Source: Chthoniobacteraceae bacterium (GTDB taxonomy: Bacteria > Verrucomicrobiota > Verrucomicrobiia > Chthoniobacterales > Chthoniobacteraceae). From it: a stretch of 43,282 nt of DNA. The notes under the pieces are model-generated. The model did no database searches. It was given only the letters and a program-made list of their open reading frames with translations, and had not been told where the DNA came from. This document shows, piece by piece, positions 7,832-18,500 of this stretch; positions within the stretch are counted from its first letter, which is position 1, and each line of letters begins with the position of its first letter. The DNA lies in NCBI GenBank assembly GCA_947479475.1, contig CANJZW010000034.1, positions 1 through 43,282 of the forward strand. Reading direction: 5' to 3'. The position numbers were made by a program, and so were the translations under genes.

Positions 7832-8596
7832 ATGCTGAACAAGTTGATGGGAATTGTTCCCAACGCCTCAGAACACGGTCGTGCAGTCGAGCACATGCTC
7901 GAGATCTGCCATTGGTTTATGCTCGTTCTGTTTGTGGGTTGGGGAACCTTTTTTCTGGTTGCGTTGTACAAATTCAACAAAACGAAACACCCCAAGGCCG
8001 ACTATCATGGGGTGAGAAGCCACGCTTCCACCCACGCTGAGTTTGCTGTGATTATGATCGAAGCCTCGCTTCTTTTGGGTTTCGCCGTCCCTCTCTGGGG
8101 AAAGCGTGTTCTGGATGTGCCCGATCAGACTGAGGCGATGCGCGTGCGGGCGATTGGCGAGCAGTATGCCTGGAATTTTCACTACGCAGGGCCGGATGGG
8201 GTGTTTGGCAAACAAGGAACCAGGTTCGTGAGCCCGAGCAATCCTCTTGGTTTGGACCCGGATGATGAAGCCGGCAAGGACGACATCGTTTCCAAGAACG
8301 AACTGCATGTGATCAACCAGCAGCCTGTGGTTCTTGAGGTGAGTTCCAAAGACGTTATTCATGCGGTTTCGGTTCCGCATATGCGGATCGCCCAAGACGC
8401 CATCCCCGGATCCAAGATCCCGCTCTGGTTCCGCCCGGTCAAACTTGGGAAGTACGAAATCGTGTGCGCCCAGCTGTGTGGCGCGGGGCATTATGCAATG
8501 CGTTCTCATGTGATTGTCGAGAAGCAGGAAGAATTTGACGCATTTCAGAAAGAACTGAACCAAATGCAGCATCCCGCGGCAGTGGCGCCCAAGTAG
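7832..8596 (+). CDS. ctaC: Cytochrome c oxidase subunit II
   Basis: The 254-residue protein has two N-terminal membrane helices and a periplasmic cupredoxin domain. The CuA site is complete: DVIHAVSVPH supplies the first His, and CAQLCGAGHYAM supplies the two Cys, the second His and the Met. The usual Glu between the two Cys is Gln, but that residue binds through its backbone. The segment EQYAWNFHYAGPDG is typical. There is no C-terminal cytochrome c domain, so the separate cytochromes encoded upstream probably deliver electrons. The subunit is placed after subunits I, III and IV rather than first. Confidence 0.95.
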   Translation: MLNKLMGIVPNASEHGRAVEHMLEICHWFMLVLFVGWGTFFLVALYKFNKTKHPKADYHGVRSHASTHAEFAVIMIEASLLLGFAVPLWGKRVLDVPDQTEAMRVRAIGEQYAWNFHYAGPDGVFGKQGTRFVSPSNPLGLDPDDEAGKDDIVSKNELHVINQQPVVLEVSSKDVIHAVSVPHMRIAQDAIPGSKIPLWFRPVKLGKYEIVCAQLCGAGHYAMRSHVIVEKQEEFDAFQKELNQMQHPAAVAPK

Positions 8597-8655
8597 TTTT
8601 GCGCGTTCCTGCCTCTCCGTGAGAACCGGCGGGGCGTGGACTTCCGGAATCTAGC

Positions 8656-9801
8656 GTGACGCATGCAGGATTCCGAACGACTCTCTTGAAGATTAACCAA
8701 CTTATTTGGACAGCGCGTGGGGCTGTTGTCTTGGTATTCTGCCTGATTTTTATCGGCGGCCTGGTGACCAGTTGGCAGGCCGGGATGGCAGTGCCGGATT
8801 GGCCTCTGAGTTTCGGCAGTTTCAATCCGGAGGGTTGGTGGGCGAATTTTCCGGTCCGCCTTGAACACGGGCACCGTCTTTTTGCGGCCTGCGTGGGTGT
8901 TGTTGTCGGCGTTTTGTGCGCGGGTGTTTGGGGCAATATGCGGGCGCTTTGGGTCGCCGTTTTTGTCTCTGTCGTTGCTTCCTGGATGGGAGGCAAATAC
9001 GGGGCGCCGCTCTCGATGAGGGCGCACTTGGGGATTTGGCCTGCTGCGATTGCTTTTTTGGTTTGGCTTTTAGCGGGCGGTTCCAGTCGTTCCCAGACGG
9101 GGCGGACAGAACGGGTTTTGGCGCTGATTGCGTTCGTTCTGGTTTGTTGTCAGGCCACGCTTGGCGGGTTACGCGTGACCCGCGAGACTGCTGGTTTTGT
9201 TGACGTTGCCTTGGTGTTTCGAATTGTCCACGCGTGTGTGGCTCAGGGCTTTTTGGTGGTTTTGGTAGCGCTAGCGGCGCGGCTTGCTCTTTTGAGGACC
9301 GAAGCCCCCGGAATGTCTTCCCCCGTGATTGGACCCTCGTTGCGCTGGGTGGGGGCCGCGGTGATTGCGGTGTATGGGCAGCTTGTGTTGGGGGCTACGA
9401 TGCGACACATGGGGGCTGGCCTGGCGATTCCTACTTTTCCTGCAGCAAATTCCGAGGGGGGCTGGCTTCCCAAGGTTCACAACTTGTACACGGACATTAA
9501 TTTTTCGCACACCCGCATCGGCGCCTTTTTTGTCGTCTTGCTTGTCTTGGTTGCCATTTACCAACCCGCCCGCGCTTTCGCCTCCTCGCGGGGTTCGGCA
9601 GTTTTTGCGCGGGCGATTTTGTGTGGAGGGTTGGTCGTTTTGCAGGCGATTCTCGGCGTTCTCGTTGTTTTGCATCAAAAGCCCAAGACGCTTGCTTCTC
9701 TCCACGTTGTATTAGGTGCCGCTTTGCTTGCTAGTTTGGCGGCGCTTTGGGTCCATCTAGCGAGTCTTTATTTTCCTACTGGCAGGGGGGAGGCGCGATG
9801 A
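8656..9801 (+). CDS. ctaA: Haem A synthase (COX15/CtaA)
   Basis: The 381-residue membrane protein of about eight helices converts haem O to haem A for subunit I. Conserved features are GMAVPDWPLSFG, the first His pair in EHGHRLFAA, a His in FRIVHACVAQ, MGAGLAIPTFP, a His in FSHTRIGAFF and a His in ASLHVVLGA. The start is a GTG at 8656. A TTG at 8686 is an alternative that would only shorten the N-terminus. The stop overlaps the ctaB start by four bases, so the two haem A pathway enzymes are translationally coupled. Confidence 0.93.
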   Translation: MTHAGFRTTLLKINQLIWTARGAVVLVFCLIFIGGLVTSWQAGMAVPDWPLSFGSFNPEGWWANFPVRLEHGHRLFAACVGVVVGVLCAGVWGNMRALWVAVFVSVVASWMGGKYGAPLSMRAHLGIWPAAIAFLVWLLAGGSSRSQTGRTERVLALIAFVLVCCQATLGGLRVTRETAGFVDVALVFRIVHACVAQGFLVVLVALAARLALLRTEAPGMSSPVIGPSLRWVGAAVIAVYGQLVLGATMRHMGAGLAIPTFPAANSEGGWLPKVHNLYTDINFSHTRIGAFFVVLLVLVAIYQPARAFASSRGSAVFARAILCGGLVVLQAILGVLVVLHQKPKTLASLHVVLGAALLASLAALWVHLASLYFPTGRGEAR

Positions 9802-10700
9802 AAAGTGATGGGAGCCCCGCGATTACTGGAACGGAAGATCGCATCAGTTTCTCCGGAGATTTTGCGACACTGACGAAGGCGCGCCTTAGTCTTTTGGTGG
9901 TCTTTACGACAGCAATCGGGTTCTGCGTGGGCTCTGAGGGTGCCTTGTCGTGGATGGATCTGATTGTTGCGATTTTGGGAACGTCTCTGACTGCTGCTTC
10001 TGCTGGGGCATTGAACCAGTGGTTGGAGTCCGACGTAGACCAACTGATGGAGCGAACCAAGGGTCGGCCCTTAGCGGCGGGGCGCTGGAGTCGAGGGTTT
10101 GGTTTGGCTGTGGGAGTTGTTTTAGGGTCTGTGGGTATTGTAATGCTTTGGTGGAGGTTGCCGAGAGCCGCAGCCTTGTTTGCGATCGCAACGATTGCGG
10201 TTTACCTGCTCGTTTACACCCCGCTCAAGCGCCGTAGCGCCTGGTGTGTGTTGGTGGGTGCGGTTTCTGGGGCGCTTCCCCCAGTGATTGGCTGGTCAGC
10301 GACTGGTTCTCGGGAAACCTGGCTCGCGTGGGTGCTTTTCGGCATCTTGTTTTGCTGGCAGATGCCGCATTTTTTGGCGATCGCCTGGATGTACAGGGAT
10401 GAGTACCGGCAGGCTGGGTTTGTGATGCTCAAGTCGGATGACGAAGACGGCTTGGCGACGGCGACGCAGGCGTTGAGTTTTGCGATTCTGTTGGCGATAG
10501 TCACCCTTGTGCCTGTGTTTCTTGGCCAAGCTTCCGCGCTCTATCGCATCGGAGCCGTTGTGTTGAATGTGCTGTTTTGCGGGGCGGCCGTGGTTTTTTT
10601 GGTGGAACGCTCGCGCGTGAGTGCTCGGCGTTTGTTTTTCATGTCGATCATTTATCTGCCTTTGATTCTCAGTCTGCTGGCTTTCACCCGGAGGTTTTAG
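9798..10700 (+). CDS. ctaB: Protohaem IX farnesyltransferase (haem O synthase)
   Basis: The 300-residue UbiA-family prenyltransferase attaches farnesyl to haem B. The substrate/Mg motif NQWLESDVDQLMERTKGRPL and the later YTPLKRRS and DEDG segments are present, with about eight to nine helices. The ATG at 9798 is preferred over an upstream in-frame codon because a purine-rich ribosome site (ggggggagg) lies just before it and it overlaps the ctaA stop by ATGA. Together with ctaA it supplies haem A to the adjacent oxidase. Confidence 0.95.
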   Translation: MKSDGSPAITGTEDRISFSGDFATLTKARLSLLVVFTTAIGFCVGSEGALSWMDLIVAILGTSLTAASAGALNQWLESDVDQLMERTKGRPLAAGRWSRGFGLAVGVVLGSVGIVMLWWRLPRAAALFAIATIAVYLLVYTPLKRRSAWCVLVGAVSGALPPVIGWSATGSRETWLAWVLFGILFCWQMPHFLAIAWMYRDEYRQAGFVMLKSDDEDGLATATQALSFAILLAIVTLVPVFLGQASALYRIGAVVLNVLFCGAAVVFLVERSRVSARRLFFMSIIYLPLILSLLAFTRRF

Positions 10701-10706
10701 TTTCCA

Positions 10707-11339
10707 ATGCGCGCCTTAATTTTAATTCTTTGGACCGCCGCCGCTTTGACCTCCTGCAAGCCGCCGTCGCGTGGTGGAGCCGCTGTGCTGTCTTCCACGG
10801 CTGGCTCTGCAGCTTCGGAAGATGCGCTTAAGCGTTTCTGGCAGGTGCCCGCTTTTGAACTCGTTGATCAGGATGGGCGCATTTTCAACAGCTCGCAGAT
10901 GTTGGGCAAAGTCTGGGTAGTCGACTTTTTTTATACGACGTGTCCCGGACCGTGCCCGGCACTCACAAGCCGTCTGAGCGAGGTGCACCGCGCGTTTGGA
11001 GGTGAAAACCGGATGGGCTTCCTTTCGATTTCGAGCGACCCGGAAAAAGACCAGCCGCCTGTGCTCAAAAAATATGCGGAAAAGTTTAACGCTGATGCGC
11101 GTTGGCTCTTTCTGACAGGCACGACCAAGGCCATTTTTGCCATAGCCAATCAGGGCTTCAAACTTTCGCTGACTCGCACCGAGGGAGGCGCTGAACCCGT
11201 AACGCACAGTACGCGCCTTGTGTTGGTGGATGCGGCGGGGTGGGTGCGTGGATTTTATGAAGGGGTTGGGGAAGAGGGGAACGAGGCGTCTGTCAGGCTT
11301 TCTGAAGGAATCCGAACGCTTTTAGGAGAAATCAAATGA
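10707..11339 (+). CDS. SCO1/SenC family copper chaperone, lipoprotein
   Basis: The 210-residue protein has a lipoprotein-like signal (LTSC) followed by a thioredoxin fold. The copper site CPGPC is in FFYTTCPGPCPALTSRL, and the distal His is in VTHSTRLVLVD, both as in SCO proteins that load CuA of subunit II. The start lies 6 bases after ctaB and the stop overlaps the next start (ATGA). All three copper ligands are present, so it should be functional. It acts in the periplasm, anchored to the membrane. Confidence 0.93.
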   Translation: MRALILILWTAAALTSCKPPSRGGAAVLSSTAGSAASEDALKRFWQVPAFELVDQDGRIFNSSQMLGKVWVVDFFYTTCPGPCPALTSRLSEVHRAFGGENRMGFLSISSDPEKDQPPVLKKYAEKFNADARWLFLTGTTKAIFAIANQGFKLSLTRTEGGAEPVTHSTRLVLVDAAGWVRGFYEGVGEEGNEASVRLSEGIRTLLGEIK

Positions 11340-11770
11340 ATGTTCAAAATCTGCCCGTTCTCAACGCCAGTCTCAATGGAGTGGCCACCTTCTTTATTGT
11401 GGCGGGCCTTGTCGCCATCAAAGCTGGGTTCACCCGCGTCCATCGGGCCTGCATGGCCGGGGCTATTGCTGTTTCGGCTGCCTTTCTGACCAGTTATCTA
11501 ATTTATCACTTCAACGTGGTTGCGGTGACAAAGTTCACCCATCCCGGATGGCCACGGAACCTTTACTACTTCATTCTCATTACCCATATCCCGCTGGCGA
11601 TTCTCGTATTGCCGCTTTTGGTGCTCACTGTCCTGCCTGCGATCAAGGGGCGCTACGAGGCCCATAAGCGCTGGGCTAAAATCACGGCCCCAGTCTGGTT
11701 GTACGTCTCAGTCACGGGAGTTTTGGTGTATATGATGCTTTATGTCTGGTATCCTCCAGCTCAAGGCTAG
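11336..11770 (+). CDS. DUF420 membrane protein, oxidase assembly (CtaM-like)
   Basis: The 144-residue protein has about four membrane helices and the family pattern THPGWPRNLYYFILITHIPLA, then HKRWAKITAPVWLYVSVTGV. DUF420 proteins are found beside caa3/aa3 oxidase genes, and a member (CtaM) is required for oxidase maturation in Gram-positives. The His-rich helices suggest haem or copper handling. It overlaps the SCO gene by ATGA and is the last gene of the oxidase block. Confidence 0.85.
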   Translation: MNVQNLPVLNASLNGVATFFIVAGLVAIKAGFTRVHRACMAGAIAVSAAFLTSYLIYHFNVVAVTKFTHPGWPRNLYYFILITHIPLAILVLPLLVLTVLPAIKGRYEAHKRWAKITAPVWLYVSVTGVLVYMMLYVWYPPAQG

Positions 11771-11806
11771 TTCTCGTAATCCTGGTTCTCGCGATTTGTT
11801 TGGCTT

Positions 11807-12973
11807 ATGACCGCTCCTCTTTACTCCGAAAATAACTCCCCCGTATCCACCGCCCGCCCCCGCGTGCTTGTGGGCATGAGCGGTGGAGTAGACTCCTCGG
11901 TCGCCGTGTGGCTGTTGAAGGAACAGGGTTACGAGGTTGTTGGGGTGACGATGAAAGTTTGGCCGCAGGACTGCATGTCACGAGCCGAAGACAAATGCTG
12001 CGGTCCGCAGGCCATCGCAGATGCCAGAGGCGTGGCGCATGCTTTGGGCGTGGCGCACTACGTCGTGGACGAGGCCGAGGCGTTTGAGAAGCAGGTGATT
12101 GATTATTTTACCGCTGAATATCAGGCGGGCCGCACGCCGAACCCCTGTGTGATGTGCAACGAAAAGGTGAAGTTTGGCAATCTTTGGGCCAAGGCGAAGG
12201 CCATTGGCGCCGAATACATCGCCACAGGTCACTATGCGATTGTGGACCACTTGCCAGAGCGCTCGGTCCTGCGCAAGGGGCGGGATCCGCGGAAGGATCA
12301 GAGCTACTTCCTCTTCAGCCTTCGCCAAGAGCAACTCCGCCGTTCTCTGTTTCCTTTGGGCGGGATGGAGAAGTCCGAAATCCGCGCGATCGCCCGCAAG
12401 CTGGGGCTCAAGACCGCCGACAAGGTCGACAGTCAGGAGATCTGTTTTGTGCCTGGGAATGATTACAAGGCTTTCCTCAAGGGGCATCTCGGGACGGACC
12501 AATTTTTGCCCGGGGGCATTTTTGATAAGAGCGGAAACCGACTGGCAGACCACGAGGGAATCGAAATGTTCACCATCGGCCAGCGCAAGGGGCTCCCCGG
12601 CGGGTCCCCAAAGCCGATGTACGTCATCGACATTGATCCCGAGACCCGAAGCGTTGTGGTGGGCGAGGCCGAGGACTTGGTCGTCGACGAATTTGAAATG
12701 GACCAATGCCACTGGAATACGGATTCCGCGGCATCCGGCGGGGCCTTTGAGTGTAACGTGAAAATCCGGTACGCGCATCCCGGCGCCGACGCCACGGTTT
12801 ACCCGTTAGAGGGGGGCAAGTCCCGCGTGCGTCTGCATTCTCCCCAACGGGCTGTGACGCCGGGCCAGGCAGCCGTCTGCTACCTTGGAGATGCCGTGTT
12901 GGGCGGCGGATGGATTGCTCGCAGTAGCGGCGTGCGCGCCCCGGCGGGCCCGGAGTTGGTCGCTGTGGGTTGA
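11807..12973 (+). CDS. mnmA: tRNA-specific 2-thiouridylase
   Basis: The 388-residue enzyme makes 2-thiouridine at the wobble position of tRNAs for Lys, Glu and Gln. The PP-loop SGGVDSS is near residue 25. The two catalytic cysteines are in NPCVMCN and SQEICFVPG. TGHYA and KDQSYFL are also present, followed by the C-terminal beta-barrel domain. Length is normal apart from about 18 extra N-terminal residues; ATG at 11873 would be an internal alternative but falls within the PP-loop strand. It is probably transcribed with cutA, 18 bases downstream. Confidence 0.96.
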   Translation: MTAPLYSENNSPVSTARPRVLVGMSGGVDSSVAVWLLKEQGYEVVGVTMKVWPQDCMSRAEDKCCGPQAIADARGVAHALGVAHYVVDEAEAFEKQVIDYFTAEYQAGRTPNPCVMCNEKVKFGNLWAKAKAIGAEYIATGHYAIVDHLPERSVLRKGRDPRKDQSYFLFSLRQEQLRRSLFPLGGMEKSEIRAIARKLGLKTADKVDSQEICFVPGNDYKAFLKGHLGTDQFLPGGIFDKSGNRLADHEGIEMFTIGQRKGLPGGSPKPMYVIDIDPETRSVVVGEAEDLVVDEFEMDQCHWNTDSAASGGAFECNVKIRYAHPGADATVYPLEGGKSRVRLHSPQRAVTPGQAAVCYLGDAVLGGGWIARSSGVRAPAGPELVAVG

Positions 12974-12991
12974 ATTTTGATGTGACAACCT

Positions 12992-13327
12992 ATGGACGCA
13001 GGCGCTCCCGTTCTCGTTTTGATCACCTTCGTTGATCTTGATCAGGCGCGGCGAGTCTCCGAGGCGTTGGTTGCCGAACAACTCGCCGCGTGTATCAACC
13101 TTTTTCCCGGCGTGGAGTCGATCTATCACTGGAAAGGGAGAGTGGAGCGCGCTCAGGAGGTGGGAGCGGTCGTCAAAACGGTGCAGTCCTGCCTCGGGCG
13201 GCTTGAGGAACGCTACAAGGCCCTGCATTCTTACGAGACGCCTGAATTTCTCGTTCTCCCTGTGCAGGGGGGATCGGTCGAATATTTGAGCTGGTTGAGT
13301 CAAAGCGTGGCAGGGGAGCGACCCTGA
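12992..13327 (+). CDS. cutA: CutA1 divalent ion tolerance protein
   Basis: The 111-residue protein has the CutA pattern LAEQLAACINLFPGVESIYHWKG in slightly divergent form (VAEQLAACINLFPG), then EVGAVVKT and HSYETPEFLVLPVQGGSVEYLSWL. The family forms ferredoxin-fold trimers and is linked to copper tolerance, though the exact role is unsettled. It is full length and intact. Confidence 0.93.
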   Translation: MDAGAPVLVLITFVDLDQARRVSEALVAEQLAACINLFPGVESIYHWKGRVERAQEVGAVVKTVQSCLGRLEERYKALHSYETPEFLVLPVQGGSVEYLSWLSQSVAGERP

Positions 13328-13411
13328 AGCGCTTCGCTAGAAAGTTTGCTTCGCTGGCAAATGCCCAAATCTTACAAAAGTTTGGTGTTCAGATTGAAAA
13401 ATAGGTTCAGT

Positions 13412-13425
13412 AGGAGTTTGCTGTG
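13412..13425 (+). promoter_or_regulatory. Ribosome binding site that decides the GTG start of the helicase
   Basis: AGGAG at 13412-13416 lies six bases before GTG at 13423. The in-frame ATG at 13432 would be 15 bases away, so GTG is the preferred start. Most other genes here lack such a clear site. Confidence 0.6.
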
Positions 13426-15444
13426 CGCCCCATGGCTGGCTTCCGACTTTTTGATCTCAATCCCGAACAGCAGAAGGCGGTCCTCACCACTGAAGGACCG
13501 CTCCTGATTCTTGCGGGAGCTGGCACGGGCAAGACGCGCGTGATTACCTGCCGTGTGGCCCACATGATCGCCGAGGGGGTCAGCCCAGCCAGTATTTTGG
13601 CCGTCACCTTTACCAACAAGGCGGCCAATGAAATGCGCGAGCGTCTTGCTGCGATGGTCGCCAAGGAGCACGCCTCCAAGGTCCTCATGAGCACCTTCCA
13701 TGCGCTTTGCATGCGGATCCTGCGAGCCGGGATTGAACATCTTGGATACAAGAAAAACTTCTCGATCTACGACGAGGGGGACCAGCTCGGGTTGATCAAA
13801 AAAATCATCACGCGCACGGCCGCGCAGGATGAAAAACTCGACCCTTATCTGGCGAAAAACCTGATTTCCAAGGCCAAAAACAATGGCTGGAGGGAGCCCG
13901 CACCGGGGGAGGAAAAGACGCTCGCCGGCGCTGTTTTCGCCCGTTATCAGGCGGATTTAAAAACGCTTAATGCCGTCGATTTTGACGATTTACTTCTGTT
14001 GGCTGTGCAATTGCTTGAAGAACACGAAAATGTGCGCACCCACTGGCGCCAGAGGTTCCGCTATCTGATGATTGATGAGTTTCAGGACACCAACAAGCTC
14101 CAGCTCCGCCTCATCAGCCTGCTCGCGGACGAACGCCAAAACGTCGCCGTAGTGGGGGACGACGACCAGTCCATCTACGGCTGGCGAGGCGCTGAAGTGA
14201 GCAATATTCTGGAGTTCGAGTCCCACTTCCCGAATCCCACGGTGGTCAAGCTGGAGCAAAACTATCGCTCGACCAATACGATCCTGCAGGCTGCCAACAT
14301 CCTCATCGGGAACAACCCGCGGCGGCGTGTGAAAAACCTTTGGAGCGATCAGGAGGGGGGCGAAAAGGTGCGAGTCGTAGCCATGCCCGACGACCGCCAG
14401 GAGGCCCAGTTCATCGGGGACGAAATCCAGAGTAAACAGATCACCGCGGCGGCAAAGTGGGAGGATTTTGCCGTGCTTTTCCGGATGAATTCTCAGGTCC
14501 GGCTTGTAGAGCAGTATTTGCGGCAGCTCAAAATTCCGTACAAGGTGGTTGGCGGCAAAAGCTTCTTTGACCGACGCGAAATCAAGGATCTTCTGGCGTA
14601 CGCCAGTTGCGTGCTTAATACGGAGGACGATGTGTCGTTGTTGCGGATTATCAACACACCCGCCCGAGGAATGAGCGATGCCGTCGTTGGCAAGGCGATT
14701 GAGCACAGCACGATGAACCAATGCAGCGTGTGGACGGCACTTCGGGACCCCGTCTTTCAAGCCAGCCTGAGCGCGCGTGGGAAAACCGCCGTCGCGCAGT
14801 TTGCCAGCCTGATTGATGGATACGAAACCCGCCTGAACCAACCGTTGTCTGACCAACCCGCGATCCTGCGGGAGCTGGTGGATGAGGTGGAATATCTCGT
14901 GGATTTGCGCCGCACCTGCAAGACGCCGGAGGAGGGGCTTTCCAGAGAAAACAACGTCCGGGAAATGCTTAAATCCTTTGAGGAATTCGGCACCCGTTCC
15001 TCCGAAGGGCTGCGTGGTTTTCTCGATGAAATGATGTTGCGCCAGGAGCGCGAAGAGGAGGATGACGAGGGGAAGGGGAGCGGGGTGTGGTTAATCACCC
15101 TCCACGCGGCCAAGGGTTTGGAGTTTCCCCACGTGTACCTGGCGGGACTGGAAGAGGGCGTGATTCCCCATGACCGCTCCAAAATGGAGGGCACGGTGGA
15201 CGAGGAACGGCGCCTGCTTTACGTCGGAATCACACGGGCCAAAAAGACCCTCTGTATCACTTGGTGCCAGCAACGCCTGAAGTTTGGCAGCCTGACTCCC
15301 TGCAATATCAGTTCCTTTGCCAAGGAACTGCCCCCCGAGTTTGTGGAAATGAAGTCTTTGATGCAGATGCAAAGCGTTCCGGTGAGTGTGGAATCGGCCA
15401 AAAGCCGGTTTGACGCCATGCGCGCGATGCTCGAACGCATGTAG
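13423..15444 (+). CDS. UvrD/Rep/PcrA-family ATP-dependent DNA helicase
   Basis: The 673-residue superfamily 1A 3'-5' helicase has the Q-motif LNPEQQKAV, Walker A GAGTGKT (about residues 30-37), motif Ia TFTNKAANEMRERL, Walker B IDEFQDTN, motif III VVGDDDQSIYGWRGA, motif IV EQNYRST, motif V TLHAAKGLEFPHV and motif VI EERRLLYVGITRAKK. All motifs are intact. Its length is closer to Rep than to UvrD/PcrA, and the C-terminal Tudor-like tail of PcrA is absent. A role in repair or replication restart is likely. I cannot choose between rep and pcrA from motifs alone, so no symbol is given. Confidence 0.94.
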   Translation: MRPMAGFRLFDLNPEQQKAVLTTEGPLLILAGAGTGKTRVITCRVAHMIAEGVSPASILAVTFTNKAANEMRERLAAMVAKEHASKVLMSTFHALCMRILRAGIEHLGYKKNFSIYDEGDQLGLIKKIITRTAAQDEKLDPYLAKNLISKAKNNGWREPAPGEEKTLAGAVFARYQADLKTLNAVDFDDLLLLAVQLLEEHENVRTHWRQRFRYLMIDEFQDTNKLQLRLISLLADERQNVAVVGDDDQSIYGWRGAEVSNILEFESHFPNPTVVKLEQNYRSTNTILQAANILIGNNPRRRVKNLWSDQEGGEKVRVVAMPDDRQEAQFIGDEIQSKQITAAAKWEDFAVLFRMNSQVRLVEQYLRQLKIPYKVVGGKSFFDRREIKDLLAYASCVLNTEDDVSLLRIINTPARGMSDAVVGKAIEHSTMNQCSVWTALRDPVFQASLSARGKTAVAQFASLIDGYETRLNQPLSDQPAILRELVDEVEYLVDLRRTCKTPEEGLSRENNVREMLKSFEEFGTRSSEGLRGFLDEMMLRQEREEEDDEGKGSGVWLITLHAAKGLEFPHVYLAGLEEGVIPHDRSKMEGTVDEERRLLYVGITRAKKTLCITWCQQRLKFGSLTPCNISSFAKELPPEFVEMKSLMQMQSVPVSVESAKSRFDAMRAMLERM

Positions 15445-15563
15445 GCGCCGGCAGAAGATAAGGTCCTCTGCCGCACCTGGCCCGATCCCGCTACCATGCT
15501 CGATTCAGTGTTTATACTGTAGCCGATAAAGTCTAATCCCCGGCTTCTTTGCTGGGTGCGGGG

Positions 15564-18500
15564 TCACTTGCTTTCGCACCAGCGTTCCCAAGCCTTTCTC
15601 AATTCCTGCTCGAACGAGCGCGTGTAGGCCGCGCCGTCCGTGACTTGTTTTGCCATGCGCTCCCGCATCGAGGCCCGCATCGAGGCGAGTCTGGGAAGAT
15701 CAGAGGCTAATGCGACGGCTTTTTTAACGAAATCGGCTGGATCCGAAGCAATGCATTCGTCCAGTCCCATAGAATGCATCAAGGAAGTTCCCGCGCGCGA
15801 GGCCGGGGAGTCGCCACAAACAGTGAGGGTTGGAACCCCCATCCACGCAGCGATGGCTGAGATGGTCAGCCCTCCAAAGGGGAAACTGTCCAACATCAGA
15901 TCCAGTTCGTCATGAACGTGGAGATAGGCGTCGCCTGACTTTCTCGGACAGATGATGATGCGCTCCGGGGCAATGCCCTCTTCCGCCATCGTTTGCTCAA
16001 GGATGGTGCCTTCTGGTGCCACAATAAAAAAGCGGCTGTTCGGGACTTGTCTGAGCACTTCCGCCCAAGTTCGGAGCACTCCAATGTGAATTTTAGCAAA
16101 GTTATTAAAGGAACCAAAGGTGATCATTCCTTTTTCCAGAGCAGGCAATGCAGCCACTGGAGGAGATGCGTCGGGCGGTTGAAAGCTGAATGCGAGAGGA
16201 AGGCGCATCAATGTTTCAGAATGAAATCGCTCCGAGGTGCCCGGAGGATCCATCATGGCGTCTGTCACTCGGTAGTCCATCGATTCGAGCCCAGTCGTTT
16301 GCTGCATCCCAATCATCGTGATTTGGACGGGTGCTGGTTTCCTTGCAAAAGAGAGCAAACGCATCCCCTGCGAGTGACAGATAAGATCGACCGCGATGTC
16401 TATGCCCTCGGCGCGTATGCATTCGGCCAGTGATTCATCACTCATGCTGCCCGCATCAATCCACTGGTCGCAGAGAGACTGAATGGAATCCGTTTTTTGA
16501 TCCCTCCATGTATGGCTCTGAATTCCGACCACTTCAAAATTCGTTCTGTCATGATGAGTTAAAAGGGGCTCGATGAAGTAAGCCACCGAATGCGTCCTGA
16601 AATCCGGCGAAACGTATCCGATGCGCAGGCGTCTCTTGGGATCTTTTGAATTCGCATGCGGCTTGTGGGGATGCAGAGGGGGTTCAAAAATCTGCGAAAA
16701 CCGGCGGTGTGAGGCAAAAACGGCCTCGGGGGAGAGGTCTGGCAAGTAGGTTTGGCACTGCAGATAATTCGAATGGGCGTTCACGTCGGACGGATCGAGA
16801 TCCTGCGCCTTTTTATAAGCGGCACTTGCTTCAGCTGATAAGCCAAGAAATAAAAAGCCATTACCGAGGTTCACATAAGCCGATGGTGAGGTGGGGTCTT
16901 TTGTAATGACTTTCTCCAGAGTCTCGAGAGAGGCTGAAAAGTGACCGCATTTTTGCTGATAAACGGCCAAGTTGAGCAGGAGTTTGAAGTCGTCTGAAAT
17001 GCGAGTGGCAGGTTCCGTCACCCTCAATGCCCCGTAAAAGTCCCCTTTTTGGTAGAGTAGATTTCCAAGATTCAAATAGGCCGCCCACACGGAGGGGCTC
17101 AAACTGATCGTGCGTCTGCAAAAAAGTTCGGCGGCATCGTTTTTTCCGTTTTTTGCCAGGACGTAGGCTAGGCTTAGGGTAGCGTCCGCCTTGACGTCGG
17201 AAAATTCGCAGGCGGAATAAAAGGCGGTCTCCGCTTTTTCTGGAAATTCGGCGCGGCTGAAACTTCTGGCTAGCCAGGCCCATTCTTCGCTTGTGGCTGG
17301 ACTTTGATCGATGCGGTTAAAACAGCGCTCGGCGTCTGCTCTTGCCCCTGACGCTGCATAGAGTTCTGCGCAAAGGGCGATGAGTTTCCATGGGGCTTTG
17401 TTTTTGACTAGATTCTGTTCTTCTATTTCCAGCGGCGAGCGGCCCTCGGAGTCGTTCAGGGTTGCGAGCGCTGCTCGAAGGAGCTCCGTGGGATCAATGG
17501 CTTCTGCGATTTCAGATAAAACCTTGAACAAATCGTCCTTTGAGGAGACTTCCGGAGCAGGGACTTGATCTCCGGATAAAGCCGCCAGCATTTCAGGCTC
17601 CCGAGGGGATAGCGCCGGTTCAATGGCTTGTGCGAGAGGCTCGGGAGCACGGGGGATTTCTCCAGAGTATGTCTGCCATATTTTTCGAAACAGGCCCTCT
17701 AATTCTAGAGTGTATTTTGCGCCATTTGCCCACACCTCGCGCATTTTTTCTCGCAGGGAATTCCTGATCTCGGTCAGCCCTGAGGGCTTGTTTGCATAAC
17801 GCACCGCAACCCGTATGTATTCCTCAACATTTTCGGTAACGAACTCCGAGAGGCTCAGGCGTTTGAGAATCGAAGCACCGGCTCTGCTGGCCGAGGTGTT
17901 CCCCGTCATGGTCACGTTGGGAACGCCCATCCACAGGGCGTGCATCGTGACGGTCAGGCCACAGTAGGGAAACGTGTCCAGAATCAGGTCCACGGAGGCG
18001 TGGGCAGCCAAATATTCAGCCTCGTCCATGCGGGGCAAAATAATGAATCGGGACCTTGGAATCCCCCTCTTTTCCATGTCACGCAAAAACATCTCCTCCG
18101 AGTCCGAGACAACCTGCATGCGTGTATGGGGCGCGGCCCTGAGAACTTTGCTCCAAGCATCCAGAACTCTGGGGGTCGCCTTTGCCAGATTGTTAAAAGA
18201 ACCAAAAGTGAAAGGCACCCCCGCAAGCGAGGGGACCGGTCCTGGTTCAGGGGCGGCAGGATACGGCTCAAAGCAGAGAGGTCCAGATTCGAGGCGGAGA
18301 AGCTTTTCAGTATGGATCCCCTCCGTTTGCCCCGGGGGATCCAGGATGTCATCCGTGATCCGGTAGTCGATCGTTGTCAGACCGGTGGTCTGCATACATC
18401 CAATCATCGTCACCTGCACCGGAGCCGGCTTGAGCGCAAAAGCGCTCAAACGATTGCGCGAAGTGTGCCCGGAAAGATCGATTAATATGTCAATTTTATC

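Noticed and set aside
15450..15472. Hairpin GGCAGA/TCTGCC after the helicase gene as a terminator
   Set aside because: The stem is short with a mismatch further in and has no T run; too weak to call.
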